From positions 136,339,047 through 136,403,046 of the forward strand of contig NC_030678.2 of NCBI RefSeq assembly GCF_000004195.4: DNA of 64,000 nt. Direction: 5' to 3'. How positions within the stretch are numbered: the stretch's first letter is position 1; every line of letters starts with the position of its first letter. The translations under genes and the position numbers were made by a program. Shown here piece by piece: positions 24,601-39,600 of this stretch. This DNA comes from Xenopus tropicalis (taxonomy: Eukaryota; Chordata; Amphibia; Anura; Pipidae). Below the pieces are notes generated by a model. That model worked only from the letters and a program-made list of their open reading frames with translations, did not search any database and had not been told where the DNA came from.

Positions 24601-27600
24601 TGTAGAATCTATTAATAAACATATTTATAATGACATTTGCTGAAATGTAAAACACTACATTAAAAACTCCAGGATGTAAGTTTTTATTAATTTATGGCAC
24701 TCACCTTGAGGGGATGAATCAGTGAGTATCACATCCTCATAGCCATACTCAATAACTTGGACTGTGAATTCGGGGCGTCCATTATTATCGCACACTCTGC
24801 ACCGATAGCAGCAGCGACGATGACTATGTCGCATACTCCAATAAATTCGTGTTGACTCATATCCCACCGGGTAGAGGGCAGTCACACTATGGAAATCCTG
24901 CATCTGATGCGGAAGAAGCTGGCCAATGGCATGGAAAACAAGTCCTCCAACCCTAAACATGTGGATGCGATCTCCCCGTTGGATAATACTGGCAATTTGA
25001 CTAATCTCATCTCTTTCTATGTATACTCGTCGGAAGACTGTGAAACAGCTCAACTCCTGCTCACATGGCCCCTTTAATTTGTGCATGGGACATAACATAG
25101 TCTTATCCTTAAAGAACATACACTTTGCACGGATGGCACATGCAAAATGATACACATTTGGGCAACGAAGGCGGTTGCAGCTATTGGTGGCTCCAGTTTT
25201 CTGGCACAAACTACACTTTGTAAGCAACCCTCGATGAAGGGCAACTTCCACATTTATTAGTGCGCCACCTTGTGTCTCATACACTTCTGTAGACCACAGT
25301 GCACAGTTAAGATGCACCCAAAGATCAAGGTCCAAATTAAGCAACCGACCCGGACCATCAGTAGGTCCATCACCTTCTTCATGGCAGAAGCAACATTTGC
25401 GTAGGTCTGGAGGTAAGGTTTCTGGCCTTAAAGTGGTCCCTAGTCTTTCTATTACCTCACATATTTCTTTTTCACAATGCCGAGAGACAATTTTCTGAAA
25501 GGTTATCAATATATGCAGTCGCTTCCAGCGAACGCCTTTCCATTTTTTTATTCGTGGCTTGGGTTCCTCAATTCCATCCTCTGGTGGTCGTGCACGTTGC
25601 TTAATTTTGGCCATGTCCTTACAGTCCTCTTTATCTGGAGACATAGTTGGAGGCATAGGTAATGGTTCAAGAGGCACTGGGGGATCGGGTTCAGCAGAAG
25701 GCTCTCCAGGGGTAGCAGGAGATGGAACAAAAGGAGATGGTGGAGGGGAAGATACTTCAGGTAGCACTGGAAGCTGTCTCACATCTAGGTTAGACACATT
25801 GTTCATGTAACAATGATGTGCAGAATTCTCAACCGCGTTCTCTTCCTAGAATTGGAAAAAAGATGTCATGGCCTCTATGCTTACTGCAAACACATTAACT
25901 TTAATACTAGAGCAACACATACCTGTGTTAACAAAGTAAGTATGTCTAGCTCATTCTTTAGCGTATAGCCTGGAAGCACCGCGTCAAGCTGTTTCAGCCA
26001 ATCGGTACTGTTTTCCGCCTTCCCCAGTTGAGACCTTTCCTTCTCACCTAAAAATGAATAAAGAAGAGCTACATTAGTTCACAAAATACTTACAGCAGGT
26101 ATAGGATCAATTATCTGAAATATTTGAGATCTAGGTATATCCACATAGAGGATCACTATTTACGAAGATTTTTTTTTAATATTTAATTTAGAAATTTCAC
26201 ATGGGGCTAGCCATGTTCTTTATTTCCCAGGCTGCCACAGCCATGTGACCTGTGTTCTGATAAACTTCAGTCACGCTTTCACAGCTCCCCGACACCTGTA
26301 TTGCTTAAAAGTGGTATTTATCAGAATAAAACTCATTAGTAAAAAATCCAGGTCTGGCTCATGACTCCTTCAGTTACATGGGAGTAGGAGAAACAATGGG
26401 TTATCTGAAAGCGGTTTTAATGTGTAGCGCTGGCTCCTTCTGTTAGCTCAGAATCAGGCACAATGCACTGAGATGGCCTCCAATGCATAAATATTACAAC
26501 TAAAAAAAAACAAAACACTTTTGTTGGTTCAAGAATAAAATATCAAAAGGTAGAGTGAATTATTTGCTATATAATTAGCGTAATTTAGAAATAAAAACTA
26601 CACCGTAAAAATTGTGACAGAATCCCTTTAAAAACCTTCCATGTGCAACCAATCTATTGAGTACACAATGCTACGTAGCACCTGTTGCTTACCATCTGTG
26701 GAGGGATCTTCAGGCTTCTTTACCTGTACAGTACTTTTAAGACCCCTCTCTGGAAAAAGTACCTCATAGGAACTTGGTAACTTGATACTCAGCAAATCAG
26801 CAACTGCTGCAACAACACCGTTTAAACTCTATAGGGGAAGAGCACAAAAATCAACTGGTAAATAATGGATAAACCCTTAAGAATTGAAGTCTGCAGTGTT
26901 TTATAATGCAACTTGTACCTTAGCTGCTGCCGCTGCCGCTGACACTGTAAGCATAACAGACACTTCACTGCCCTTTGACTTCTCCCATGAAACAGTTCCC
27001 CCAGCAGAAGTCACAAGCGTCTTTCCAGAATGCTCTGGTATAGCTTCCAATGTCTCAGTAGGCTTCACATCTGGGAACACTGTTGCAAAATATAAAATAG
27101 GCGTTACTGGAAACAACTATAGCAAATGTATATCAGCTACATATATGCAGATCATCTGCTCATAATATCTTTCTCCTGCTCCTTTTATCAAACAAAAGAT
27201 AATAGGTATACTAGCAGACAGGAAAATGCCTCCAGTTTATTAGTAAGTAGTAAGAAGCTTTTTTTAGTTTGGTTACTCAGGGGGTTATGCAATAAAAGTT
27301 TGCCCAGGTGCATTAACCAATAGCAACCAATCAGCAGGTAGGATTTACTGGTCACCTGTTTAATAGCCAGCATCTTATTGGCTGCTATAAGTATCTGATA
27401 CTAGGCAATCTTAGTGTCTGAGGCACTTATAAAAAGGGACTAAAATTTCTGATCTCCTCCTTCATCAATCCTGTAGAGGTTACATAACTAGACTCTACCT
27501 GTACCTCTACAAATGAGGGTGGGTAGTAAGAAAGCTTTAAAATATATAAAATCATGAGACCACCCACAGATTTTCTTTTTTTAACACCAAAATAGAAAGG

Positions 27601-30600
27601 AAGCGCTTAAGCTGTGACATATGACTGCTCCACCCAGCAATTACCATAAGAATAAAGGGGTCATCCTCAAAAAAAAAAAAAAAAAAAAAAAGTTACGTTA
27701 AACAGAGCTATTACAAGATTTTATGCAGCTATATACACACGTAAACTGGAATCCAATTCTATTAGAAACTTCTGGGGAAAACCCTCTGAGCACTTAGAAT
27801 TACCACATGCAACAGATTTCTGAAGAGGCACATATAAGCACTAACCTGGTATAGAGCAAAGAGGAATTAGAGGAATGACAGGAGACAAGGCTCTTTCTTC
27901 CTCTTCTTCCTTCACTTCACAGAGTGTAGGGAACCTTGGAGTTTCCTCTCCAAGGACACTCTCTGGGGACGAGGCTGGCACAATGCTATCTGGTACATCA
28001 CTTTCCTCATCACTCTCCATCCTGTAAATATTTGCAAATGTAAGTGTCAAATAAACACATGCAAAACACAGGCATAAGAAAGGGTTGATAGAAGAATTAA
28101 CTGATTTTGCAATAGATACATATGTACATGTTACAGTATTGTAAAATATAAGGATATTAGGATATTAAGGGCAGAGTGCTTTTATACAGGCCTTGGAACT
28201 CATATTTTACAATACGGGGTACATTATTATAATTCACATGTCATGTGACAGAAATTACATCACTAAGCACCAATTATAACTGATGACATTAACAAGCACC
28301 ATTTATAAGGATATAATTTACAGGAAATTCATGGCTTGTGTTATATCTTTTATAGAAAGACAGACAGACAGATAGGATAGTAATGCCTGACTTTTTTTTT
28401 TTTTTTTGCAAGGCCAAAAATGCAACTTCAGGGTGCTGCAAACATGCAGATTCTATGTGTGCTGTTGTCTCGAGCTTGGGAACAACCACTGAGCGAAGGA
28501 ATTTTAAAGCAAGCCCTTTACTCCTGACCAAAAAGTGCTAGTGGATACTAGGTGTAAGATAAATGCAAAAAAGGCAAAATGCTGCTTCCTGAAATACTGA
28601 AAGGTCATTTCTAGAGAAATGCAATGCACAGATTCCTTTTTAAATCCTTAGAAAATATGACTTTGCTTACTTACCGGACATCTTCACATTGATTGTGTGG
28701 GGGAGTAGGTAATGCTGCCAACAGGTCCAGGCTACGTTCAACTGTACCTTAACAGCAGAGATATTGTTCATGATGGAACATTTACAACAAGGATACAATA
28801 AAACACATTGCCCCAGAGTAAGGACAAACCTAACACCAACTGCAAAGGGTAGTCAATTTGCACAGTTTCAAGCAATATATAGCGAGATTCAGCAATAAAG
28901 AATAAATTAAAGTAGACCAAAAATGTAAATGTAAGCCGTTACATTTTGAAAAGCTCACCTTTCTTATCCTCGGTTTCTGCACTGCTTTCAGCTTCTTTCT
29001 TTGCATCACTCAGATCTTCTGCTGCTGTAACCCCATTAACCATTTTCTGCTGCACAGAGGGAGGTGGAGTGGGTGGCAGCGAGCTTGGAGGTGTAGGAGG
29101 GTTACTAAGATTATTCTTAAAAACAATAGAATAATGTATGAGCATGGTAGGAATAACATTTCCAAAAGGCATTCTGAAATCTTTACATATGTCTCTTTCA
29201 TTTAACATTTGTTCTCAGTTCAGCAAAACAGAGCACATACCTTACTAAGCAGCTGTGTGTAGTAGTCTGGGATGCTCTCCAGGGCTCCACTGCCAAAAGA
29301 TCCTTTAAGAGGGCATTTACCATTAACAGGGCTGCTGCTACCAAATGGAGCAAAAAGGCTGAAATTGGCTGTGATTGAAGGCTCCACAAGTGGTAACAGA
29401 GATAGTTCCTACAAAACAAAGAAAAAACTAGATTAAAAAAACAAACTATGACATATAAATACACTGCCTAGTTAAACTGAACAAGTTGCACAAATAAGTG
29501 TTGAAACGTTTGCAAGATTACTCAGCAAGTCCAGTTGCTTTAGTCTAATCCAGGGATCCCGAACCTTTTATACCCGTGAGCCACATGAATTTCAAATGAA
29601 AAAAAAGTTTTGAAGAGCAACACAAACATGAAAAATGTTTCTGGAGGTGCCAATGAGAGCTATAATTTGATAGCCCCTATGTTAAAAAAAGTCTCTGTTT
29701 GGCAATTACACTTAGTTTTTTGCACTTAAAGGGGTGGTTCACCTTTAAGTTAACTTTTAGTATGTTATAGAAAGGCCAATTCATAGCAACTTTTCATTTA
29801 GTCTACATTATTTTTTTTTTAGTTTTTAAATTATTTGCCTTCCTCTTCTAACTCTTTGCAGCTTTCAAATGGGGGATTTCTGACCCTGGCAGCCAAAAAA
29901 ACTACTGCTCTGTGAGGCTACAATTTTATTGTTATTGTAACATTTAATAGCTTATTTTTCAATTCAGTTCCTCCCCTATTCATTTGCCAGTCTCTCATCC
30001 AAATCACTCCCTGGTTGCTAAGGTAACCAGATAGCTGCTGAAACTATAAACTGGAGAGCTGCTGAACAAAAAGTAAAATCGCTAACAAACTAAAAATGTA
30101 AAAAAAAAAAATGAAGACCAATTGCAAAAAAAAATTAGTTATTTTCTACACTGCTGGTTGAAGGCATTGTGGGAAATAGTTCTGGCTGGAAAAGAGCTGA
30201 CATGCTACAATGTTTCAAAAGTCAAATCAAATGCATCACATTTTCCTTATCACAATGTTGCATCACTAAGGCAGCACTGCCCCCCCCTGCAAATATTTTT
30301 TTTGGGCCCTCCACTGGAAATGGCAGATGACCTGTGATGAGTAAAAACAAACTTGGGTCGCTGGCAACCTGCAGGTCATACATGGGCCCCCCTAAGACCA
30401 CAGGGGTCTGCTTCCTTTCTAGTTATGCAACTGGACAGGGAAGACACTGATCCCATCAGCCCGAATGTAGATTAACTTGTGAGGATAAATTTTAGACTAT
30501 CAATCAACACCACTGCAACCAGACCCTAGCAACAGAAAAGAACCCCCCCCCACCCCCGCAAAAAAAAAAAAAAAATACGAGAAGTACCTGCTTTAGCTGT

Positions 30601-33600
30601 TTCATAATGGCATCGGGAGATTTGATACTATCCTCTCTACGAATTTTTTTACGAGAGTTAGGTACCCTCTCATTTGTCTTCTGTGTCCTCTTAGGTTTAG
30701 GGACAGCCTTCTTTGCAGCAATGTCCTGTAATACACAATGTCCCACCATCAATCAAGCTCAGTACTTTCATTTTCAGGCAACACAAAACAATACAACATA
30801 CATATGGCAAGAAACTAACCTCCTGATTCCGTGAAGCAGCTTTCAGTTTCTGTTCAAGAACAGTTAATTTGTTGTCAATATGACCATTTATATCTGAATG
30901 AAGAGGATCTGCTGAGCGTTGGGTAGCAAGCTGACATGTCTTGGCACGCAGCAATTTCTGAAGCAAGAGATGACCAGCCTCTGTTTTGGCCCCAAGGGAT
31001 GTATTATCACAATTTGCCTCACTCTTCAAGTCCTGCTGAACAGATACTCCAAGCTCTATGGGCTCCTGTTTAAGGAACTTGGGAAAGTCAGCCATTTCCC
31101 CATTTTCTAAATGGGAATTTGGATTAGTCAATGATTTTGTGTTAGATTCTTTTCCAGCATCACTTTCTGTTATTTGGCCCGGTTTCTCTACCTGGCTATC
31201 AGAATGTATGTCTCCGGTTGCAGGAGATTGCTGACAACTTATGTCATTTGATGGTTCTGATTCTTTGGGCTGCTCTTTGGGCAAAAAGCTGGCGGTATTA
31301 GCAGGTTTTGCATCAGACTCATGCACACTACTTAACATGGGTGAGGCTGAAGAGGCCTCTATGGAGGATGAGGAATCTGGGTTCGGACCATCCCTGGATG
31401 GTGGTGAAAGATTACTAGAACAAAGTTTGACTGCAGCAAGATTATTCTCCGGCTTTATGATACCGCCATGCTCCTCTGAGGATTTATTCTTTGTAGTCTG
31501 TGAAGTTGGTACAGGCTGTGGGCATACAGCCGTAGACTCTTGTGTCTTTCTCTTTGGTTCCTGATGCTCTATTTGCAGGTGTGCTTGTTGACGCAACTGT
31601 TGCAAGTGCATTTGAATTTGCTGTTGTAGCTGAAGTTGCTTCTGGGGAGGTTGATTAAGCATCTGTTGTTTCAGCTGCAGAATCTGCTGCACCTGTTGAA
31701 TCTGATGTGGCTGAAGTTGCTGTAGTTTTTGCTGCTGCAACTGTTGAGTTTGATTCTGCTTTAAATGCGGAGTATGTGGTGGATGAATGGACAGTGACTG
31801 CCTCATCTGTGATTGTTGTGGCATTTGTTGGTTTGTTTGCTGCTGTGCTGGCTGGCTGCTGAGAGTCTGATGCTTAACTTGGTTAGCTTGGTTTTGTATA
31901 GTCATCTGCGGAGGCTGGTTAAGCTGCAACTGAAGTTGCTGCAGTTGCTGTGACTGCTGCTGCAGCATTTGGGTTTTTATTTGTAGTTGCTGACACTGGG
32001 CATGGCCTACCTGCTGCTGTGACTCTAGTGCATGCAAGCCAGTCTGTGGGCCTAGAGGGTTTACTGGCTGTTGAGTATGCAAATGTACTTGTTGCACTTG
32101 AGCATTCTGGTGATGTTGAAATTGTCCATGTGCTTTATTATGCTGCTGAAAATTCTGAGGCTGCTGAATGTGTTGTTGTTGTAGCTGTTGAATCTGATGT
32201 TGAACATGTTGTTGGGAAGTCTGAGGTGTTTGAATAGATATTTGTTGCAAGACTTGCTGTGATTGTTGCAAATGCGGAGACTGACCCTGCAGTTGCACAG
32301 TCTGTATTTGCTGCACTTGCTGAAGCAATGGCATTTTTTGTTGCAGTTGCTGCTGTATTAACATATGAGATGGCAACTGTGACAATGTTGATGAGTGCTG
32401 CTGAAGCGGATTCTGCTGTGAGGGGCAGTGCTGTGTTTGCATAACCGGTTCTGTATGCTTAGGAAGTTCCTTTTGTTCAGCTTGTTCCATCTGTACAGCC
32501 TGATTTGTATCCAGTATCTGGGTCATCTGCTGTTCTTTTTGCTTTGGCTGATGCAATGGCGATGACTGAGTCAAATTCTGTTGCTCTATTTCTTGCTGCT
32601 GTATATGTTCTACTGGTGGTGACTGCTGTAGCTGCGGTATCTGATGTTGCTGTATTTGTTCTTGAGTCTGCTGCAGCTGCTGTGGAACCTGCTCCTTGCT
32701 CTGCTGTTGCTGGACCTGCTGCCGTGCCTGCTGCAGCTGCTGTTGCTGGACCTGCTTCTGGGCCTGTTGCTGAACCTGCTGCTGCTGCTGGGCCTGTTGC
32801 AGCTGTACCATTTGCTGAAGTTGCTGCTGCTGGGCCTGCTGCTGTTGTTGAATTTGCTGCTGGGCCTGCTGCTGCTGCAGCTGCTGTTGAATTTGCTGCT
32901 GGGCCTGTTGTTGCTGCTGCTGCTGCTGCAGCTGCTGTTGAATTTGCTGCTGGGCCTGCTGCTGCTGCAGCTGCTGTTGAATTTGTTGCTGGGCCTGCTG
33001 CTGCTGAACTTGCTGCTGGCCCTGTTGCTGAACTTGCTGCTGGGTCTGCTGCTGCTGCTGTTGAACTTGCTGCTGGGTCTGCTGCTGCAGTTGTTGAACT
33101 TGCTGTTGTGCCTGCTGCAGCTGTTGAGCATGCGGCATCTGCTGCCTCTGCTGAACTTGCTGCTGGGCCTGTTGCAGCAGCTGGCGCTGCTGAATTTGCT
33201 GCTGGGCTTGTTGTAGCAGCTGCTGCTGCTGGGCCTGTTGCAGCAACTGCTGCTGTGTCTGTTGTAGATGCTGAACTTGCTGCTGGGCCTGTTTCAGTTG
33301 CTGAGCCTGCTGCAGCTGCTGCTGTTGAGCTTGCTGCTGGGCCTGCTGCTGCTGTTGAACTTGCTGCTGGGCCTGCTGCAGCTGCTGCTGCTGTTGAACT
33401 TGCTGCTGGGCCTGTTGCAGCTGCTGCTGCTGTTGAACTTGCTGCTGGGCCTGTTGCAGCTGCTGCTGCTGTTGAACTTGCTGCTGGGCCTGTTGCAGCT
33501 GCTGCTGCTGTTGAACTTGCTGCTGGGCCTGTTGCAGCTGCTGCTGCTGTTGAACTTGCTGCTGGGCCTGTTGCAGCTGCTGCTGTTGAACTTGCTGCTG

Positions 33601-36600
33601 GGCCTGTTGCAGCTGCTGCTGCTGTTGAACTTGCTGCTGGGCCTGCTGCAGCTGCTGCTGCTGTTGAACTTGCTGATGGGCCTGCTGCAGCTGCTGCTGC
33701 TGTTGAACTTGCTGCTGGGCCTGTTGCAGCTGCTGCTGCTGTTGAACTTGCTGCTGGGCCTGTTGCAGCTGCTGCTGCTGTTGAACTTGCTGCTGGGCCT
33801 GTTGCAGCTGCTGCTGCTGTTGAACTTGCTGCTGGGCCTGTTGCAGCTGCTGCTGCTGCTGAGCTTGCTGCTGGGCCTGTTGCAGCTGCTGCTGAGCTTG
33901 CTGCTGGGCCTGTTGCAGCTGCTGCTGCTGTCCCTGCTGCAGGGCTTGTTGCAGTTGTTGTACCTGTTGCTGGGTCTGCTGCAGCTGTGGCTGTTGCTGC
34001 TGAACCTGTTGTTGTAGTTGCTGCTGTTGCTGAACCTGGTTCATCTGAACTTGCTGCTGTGTCTGCTGCAGCTGCAGATTTTGCTGAGCTTGTGGCTGAG
34101 CCACATGCAGTTGCTGAGGTTGAGAGAGTTGCAGCTGCTGAGGAATTTGAGGTGGAGTCTGTTGCAGCTGCTGAGACTGTTGCAATGGCTGCTGTGGACC
34201 TTGATGTGAAGACGAGTGCTGCTCAACCTGTTGCAGCTGTTGAATCTGTTGTTGAGCCTGCTGTAGTTGTAGCTGAAGCTGCAGTTGCAACTGTAATAGC
34301 TGCTGTACTTGCTGCTGAGCCTGCTGCAGATGCTGGGACTGACCTTGTTGCTGAGACTGCTGTAACTGTTGAACCTGCTTCTGAAAATGCTGCAGCTGAT
34401 GCTGGACCTGTCGTTGTGCCAGCTGCAGCTGCTGCCCATGCCGCTGAGCCAGCTGAAGCTGTTGGGCTTGCCGCTGAGCCAGCTGAAGCTGTTGGGCTTG
34501 CCGCTGAGCTTGTTGTAGCAACTGTGGCTGAGTTTGTTGTAGCTGCTGATTTTGTTGCAATTTTGTCTGCTGTAGCTGCACAACCTGCTGTGTTTGTTGT
34601 ATCTGTTGTGGAGCTGCTTGCAGTTGCTGTATCTGTTGTAAAACCTGCTTCTGTGTTTGCTGCAATTGCAGAGGGGTCTGCTGCACAGCCTGTGATAGCT
34701 GCTGTGGTGGCTGTAACTGTTGTGTTTGCTGCACCGGTTGCTGCTGCATTTGTGGTTGTGTCTGCTGACTCTGTTGCTGAGTCTGCTGCATTTGCTGTAA
34801 ATGATGCTGTTGTGCTTGCTGCAGCTGTTGAATCTGATTTAACTGCTGTATCTGATGCTGTGGTGCCTGCTGAACTGACTGCTGTTGCATTTGCTGCTGA
34901 ACAGGAACCTGTTGAATAGTATGAGTCTGCAATTGCTGTATTTGGTTTGGTTGTACCTGCTGCATCTGAAGAGACTGTACCTGTTGCATTTGTGTTGTTT
35001 GCAGCTGCTGCCCTTGCTGATTTTGCGTTTGGAGGCTCTGCTGAATTTGTGTTTGCTGATCCTGTTGCAACTGAGGTTGCTGCATTTGGTATGGATGATT
35101 ACCTGACAATATCTGTTGACCCTGCACCTGTGGCATTTTATGCTGAGGTTGGGACTGGTGTCCCATATGTCTAAAATTTGAAATATTCTGTGAAATTTGT
35201 GTAGTTGTAGATTCCTGAGACTGAACAGCACCACAACCAGCCACCTGTGTTCCAGTTGAATGTTCTGGTATGGATTTCTGTAGGTTAACTTGGTGATTTT
35301 CCTCAGCATAATTTTGCTGAGCTTGTTCTGTAGCAGATGATGGTGTCTGACGAACATGAAACATTCCACTCAGTGGTGTTTGATCCCCAGATGATCCACT
35401 TGGAACTGGAGTGGGCTGTATGGTTGAATCTTGGAATGATGCTTGCCTGAGAGCTTGATTCTGAGTTTGTTGGTGTCGCTGAATGAGGATTGCCTGTAAC
35501 TGTTGCTGTTGTTGTGCAGTCAAGTGCCTCAAATGAGGATTTTTTGCAATTATGGCCTGAAGCTGAGCTCTAATTTGATTCATGAGTGAAATGTTTGTCT
35601 GTCCTGCAAAACTAGGAGCATGTGTAATCAGCTGGCTACCAAGTGAGGGCCTCTGTTGAGTGACCAGATGTTGCCCAGCTACTTCCTTATTTATTTCATT
35701 CACTTGAGGCTGACCCTGAATGTGGCCTACAACTCTCTGCGCTTGTATTAAACTTTGTTGTTGCTCACCAGTCGTACTTTGCGGTGCATCAACAGAAGGT
35801 GGATGGAAGGTCTCTGGTGTAACATGATGAACATCATCAGTCTTCCCATGTGCACCAAGATTTTGTACTGCTTGTTGCGTTGGTGGAAGAGGCAAATTAT
35901 GTTGCTGTCTCACAGGCTGCTGTACTGGACTTGTGACACAAAATGGAGATTGTACAGATTCCAGGTTTTCATTTGGCTGCTGCATATCTTCCATGGAGTC
36001 AGAATGTGGAGTATCAGGTTTTTGGCTAATTGAAATGGTTGAGCCATTGTTCCCCTGATCACAAGACGGTTTATCACCAGAATCTTGACTTACTGGACTG
36101 CATGTTGAGGTCTGCTGCAGACCAAGGTGTTGTTGCTGACTTTGTACCTCTTCGCCCTCTTGAACCAGCAAGTTTTCTCTCATATTACCATCCTTGGCAT
36201 TCAGATTACTTTGAGGATGGCCAGTAATGGCTTGGGAGGTAGGTGGGATCTGTCCGATTAGCGTCTGCGGTACCAAATTACTAGCAGGAGGACCGACGCC
36301 AGCTTGCTGCTGTGTCTGGGATAAACTAAGCAAGTTCTGCTGTGGCTGGGACAAAAGTAGCCTCTGATTAATTATACCTTGTGAGTGAGCTACTGGAGAG
36401 GATCCCACAACTCTCTGCTGTTGCTGAGAGATTAAAATGTGTCGCTGCGGAGTGGGGTGCTGCTGTAACACAGAAGCTAGGGAATTCCCCACAACTGACT
36501 GTTGTGACTGAGAACCTGTCTGCTGTACCACCAATCCATGGGAATCTCCAACTAGTCCATGCTGTTTGCCCAACATTGCCTGAGGAACACTTCCTTGTGG

Positions 36601-39600
36601 TGACATCTGAAACCCCTGTTGCTGCAGCTTTTGAGCCAGCTGCATCCTCTGCTGTTGAACCTGTCTCTCCTGGATTGCCCTTTGATCAGGATTGAGGTTG
36701 TGAAGGGTTGATGCTGCTGGGTAAAAGCCACTGGAAGTTCCTGGAAGTGCTGTGTTACCAGCCTGGTGCTGCTGAGGTATGGGTTGAACATAGGAGGGGC
36801 CCTGTTGGGTTTGCATGGTTATGCTTGACTGAAGGTTACGAAGACTACTACTCTGTCCAACCAGCTGACTGTGTTGTATAGACCCTGCTTGTGGCATACC
36901 ATGTCCTGCAATGAGTTGGCCAGGTGCCTTTGTTAGAACACGAGAGTTCTGATTAGGACTGACAGGAAGAACTCCACAATTTTGTTGCTGATGTTGCTGC
37001 TGTTTATTTCGATACTCTGCCATAAGATTTGTATGCTCTTTTTGTTGCTTACGAACCTATAGAGAAAAAAAAAAAAAAAACAATTTCACATAAATCAAGG
37101 ATTTGTGCTACATTATCAGCATACAGAAAGGTTAAATATAGCTTTAGCAAAGTTGAACTGAACAAATGAGCAACAGAAGGTGCTGCACTATACAGAATAC
37201 CACCACCACTTACTTGGTCAAGTTGCTTCTGGATCTTGCTTTGTTGTTCTGTGACCAGCTTTAGCTTTTCTGCATCGGCTTCTGGAAATTCACGACCAGC
37301 CTTCTTGGCTGTTCGCTGCTTAGCACACAAAGCTTTTCGGGACTTCCTATGAACACCAATTTGTTCCTCAAGGACTTTCAACTGCATCTGCAAGAGCTGC
37401 TGAGTGTGAAACAACCACTCTTCATACTGCCGTTGATCTGCTTCATCTATGTAGTTGAGAGGTCCATCAAAAAAGGAAAGGAAACAAAAAATTACACCAG
37501 ATGAACAATCATTCTACTATGTAACATATGTTTATATAAAGGCCGAGAAACAGCTAAGGCGGAATTTAGTATAGGTCTTAATAAAATTGAGCATGGACAT
37601 GTCGTAGATAGCAATACTCACTGATTACTCCCTGAACAAATGCAGGTGGATTGGGACGTGGCTGAGCTGTGTCCATGCTGCACCTTTCCTGGATATAAAA
37701 TGGCAACAAAATAAGTTCTGAACTAAGAGTAAAATGAGATCATTTCACAAGTTTTTTTTTACCTCTCAGTTTTTACCTGTGCTACAGCTGCAGGTGTTTG
37801 GCTGCTAGATTCAGGTGCTCCAGGAACCCCTAGTCGTTGGGCAAGGAGGGAGACCTGTTGCCTGTTGTATGACAAAGCAGGAAAAGCGACAAAATGGTTT
37901 ACAGATTGCAATATACTAAACAAAGTTATTATAGTGACATTAAAGTAATTATAATGACACTGAAGAAGACATGTACACTGCTATAATGTGACAAACAGTA
38001 TTCATTATAAGACAATTATCAAAAGTCACTGTTGCTCAGGTACACAACAAGCCAGCTTTTCCAAATGACCCCACAACTGCTGCTTAGATCAAATTTCCAT
38101 AATAGGTGTTAGTAGAAAAACAAAAACTATATAAATGCTCTCAGACAGCTTCTATCACCCGAAATCTAGAATTATGACAAACACACACAACTAGCACCAA
38201 TACAGTATCTGCTTCACTGTTTTTTGTGCTACTGACAAAAACTGATGGAGACCACCCTAAAACAAATACTTTTCATACCCACAATAGCCATTTTGGTCCC
38301 ATTACAAGATTTCAGTACAGAACAGAAAAAAAACAGGAAATGTGCAAGACCAATACATTCTCTTAAAGGAACAGTAACACCAAAAAAAGAAAAAAGTAAT
38401 TCAAATATAAATTACTGGTGCCCTGCACTTGTAAAACTGGTATGTTTGCTTCAGGAACACTACTACAGTTTATAAAAATAAGCTGCTGTTTAACTTCTAG
38501 CTGCTATATAAGCTGCTATATAACCTGTGCCTTTTCTCCTTTTGAATGGCTGCCCCCTGGCTACACAGCAGGGTATTTATATGAATTGATATATTTTCAT
38601 TTTTTGGTGTAACTGTTCCTTTAACTTCCTAATGATACAATACAATACAAGTCTACTAGAGCAGTTTAGAATTTAACTACAGAAATAAATGATGTCTCCT
38701 TCTCTGTTTTTTTCAGCTCTATGCAGGAGAAAGAGGCCAGTAAAGTAGAAAGTCAGCCGGGCGACCTTTGCTCTGTATTGACTGTAAACATCAGAGCAGG
38801 CATGCTAACACCTATAAAAAGACAACTAAAAGGGGTCAATTTAAACTTAAATTCACTCTAACAGGATTGCTGTATCTATTGACCTGTATAACAGTTATAT
38901 GACAATGATACACCATTCGTTTTAGGCGGCTTTCAGGCCCCATTTGCATTCTATTTTGTTCCTTTTCAACCTGCAATTTAGCATATGGTGCTGCAGAACA
39001 ACCCAGTAACAATCAAGGGAAAACCATTTTTGAAAACCACACCACCACTACCAATATCACACTATAATAAATTTATGGTAAACTTTTCAAGTATTGTCCA
39101 AAGACAATTTTATTTATACCTGTTCATAGCAGGGGTGACACCAATGCTCCCCTGTGCCATCACTTTCTTTATTCCCTTTAAGGCAACCATCTTTGCCTTT
39201 GCAATGGGATCCATGATGTCATCAGCTGCAAATTTGTCCAGATCTGTGAAAAAGAAACACGTCTGTCATAAATATATGTAGCAAGTTTGTTTGCTACAAA
39301 GTAACTCAATTTCAGTAAATAGATAAAACAAGTAAATTGTGAAAACTATAATAACCAATTTAGCTGTCTCAATAGCAGAAACTCAGGCATAAAGCAGCAA
39401 CCCTTTTCTAAACTGCAGCAGCCATTTTAAGAGCATTGAGGTAGGAGCATTACTTGAAGTAAAACACAATGATGGGATTAACTTCCCCTTGAAAATTTGT
39501 GGATAGAAACATTTTGCAAAATAAAAAACAGTTAACTAAATGTTAATAAATCATGAATTATGGGAGTTACTTTTGGAAACAATATATATATGAAAACTCA

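Noticed and set aside
24338..24655. 105-codon minus-strand open frame beside the ePHD exon
   Set aside because: It lies within a MITE and intron sequence and has no similarity to known proteins.
32505..34919. 804-codon plus-strand open frame rich in Ala and Val, and a Leu-rich frame alongside
   Set aside because: It lies exactly antisense to the CAG/CAA-rich kmt2d exon. GCTG/CTG repeats give open Ala, Leu or Val frames in any phase. There are no splice sites, domains or start context to support a gene.
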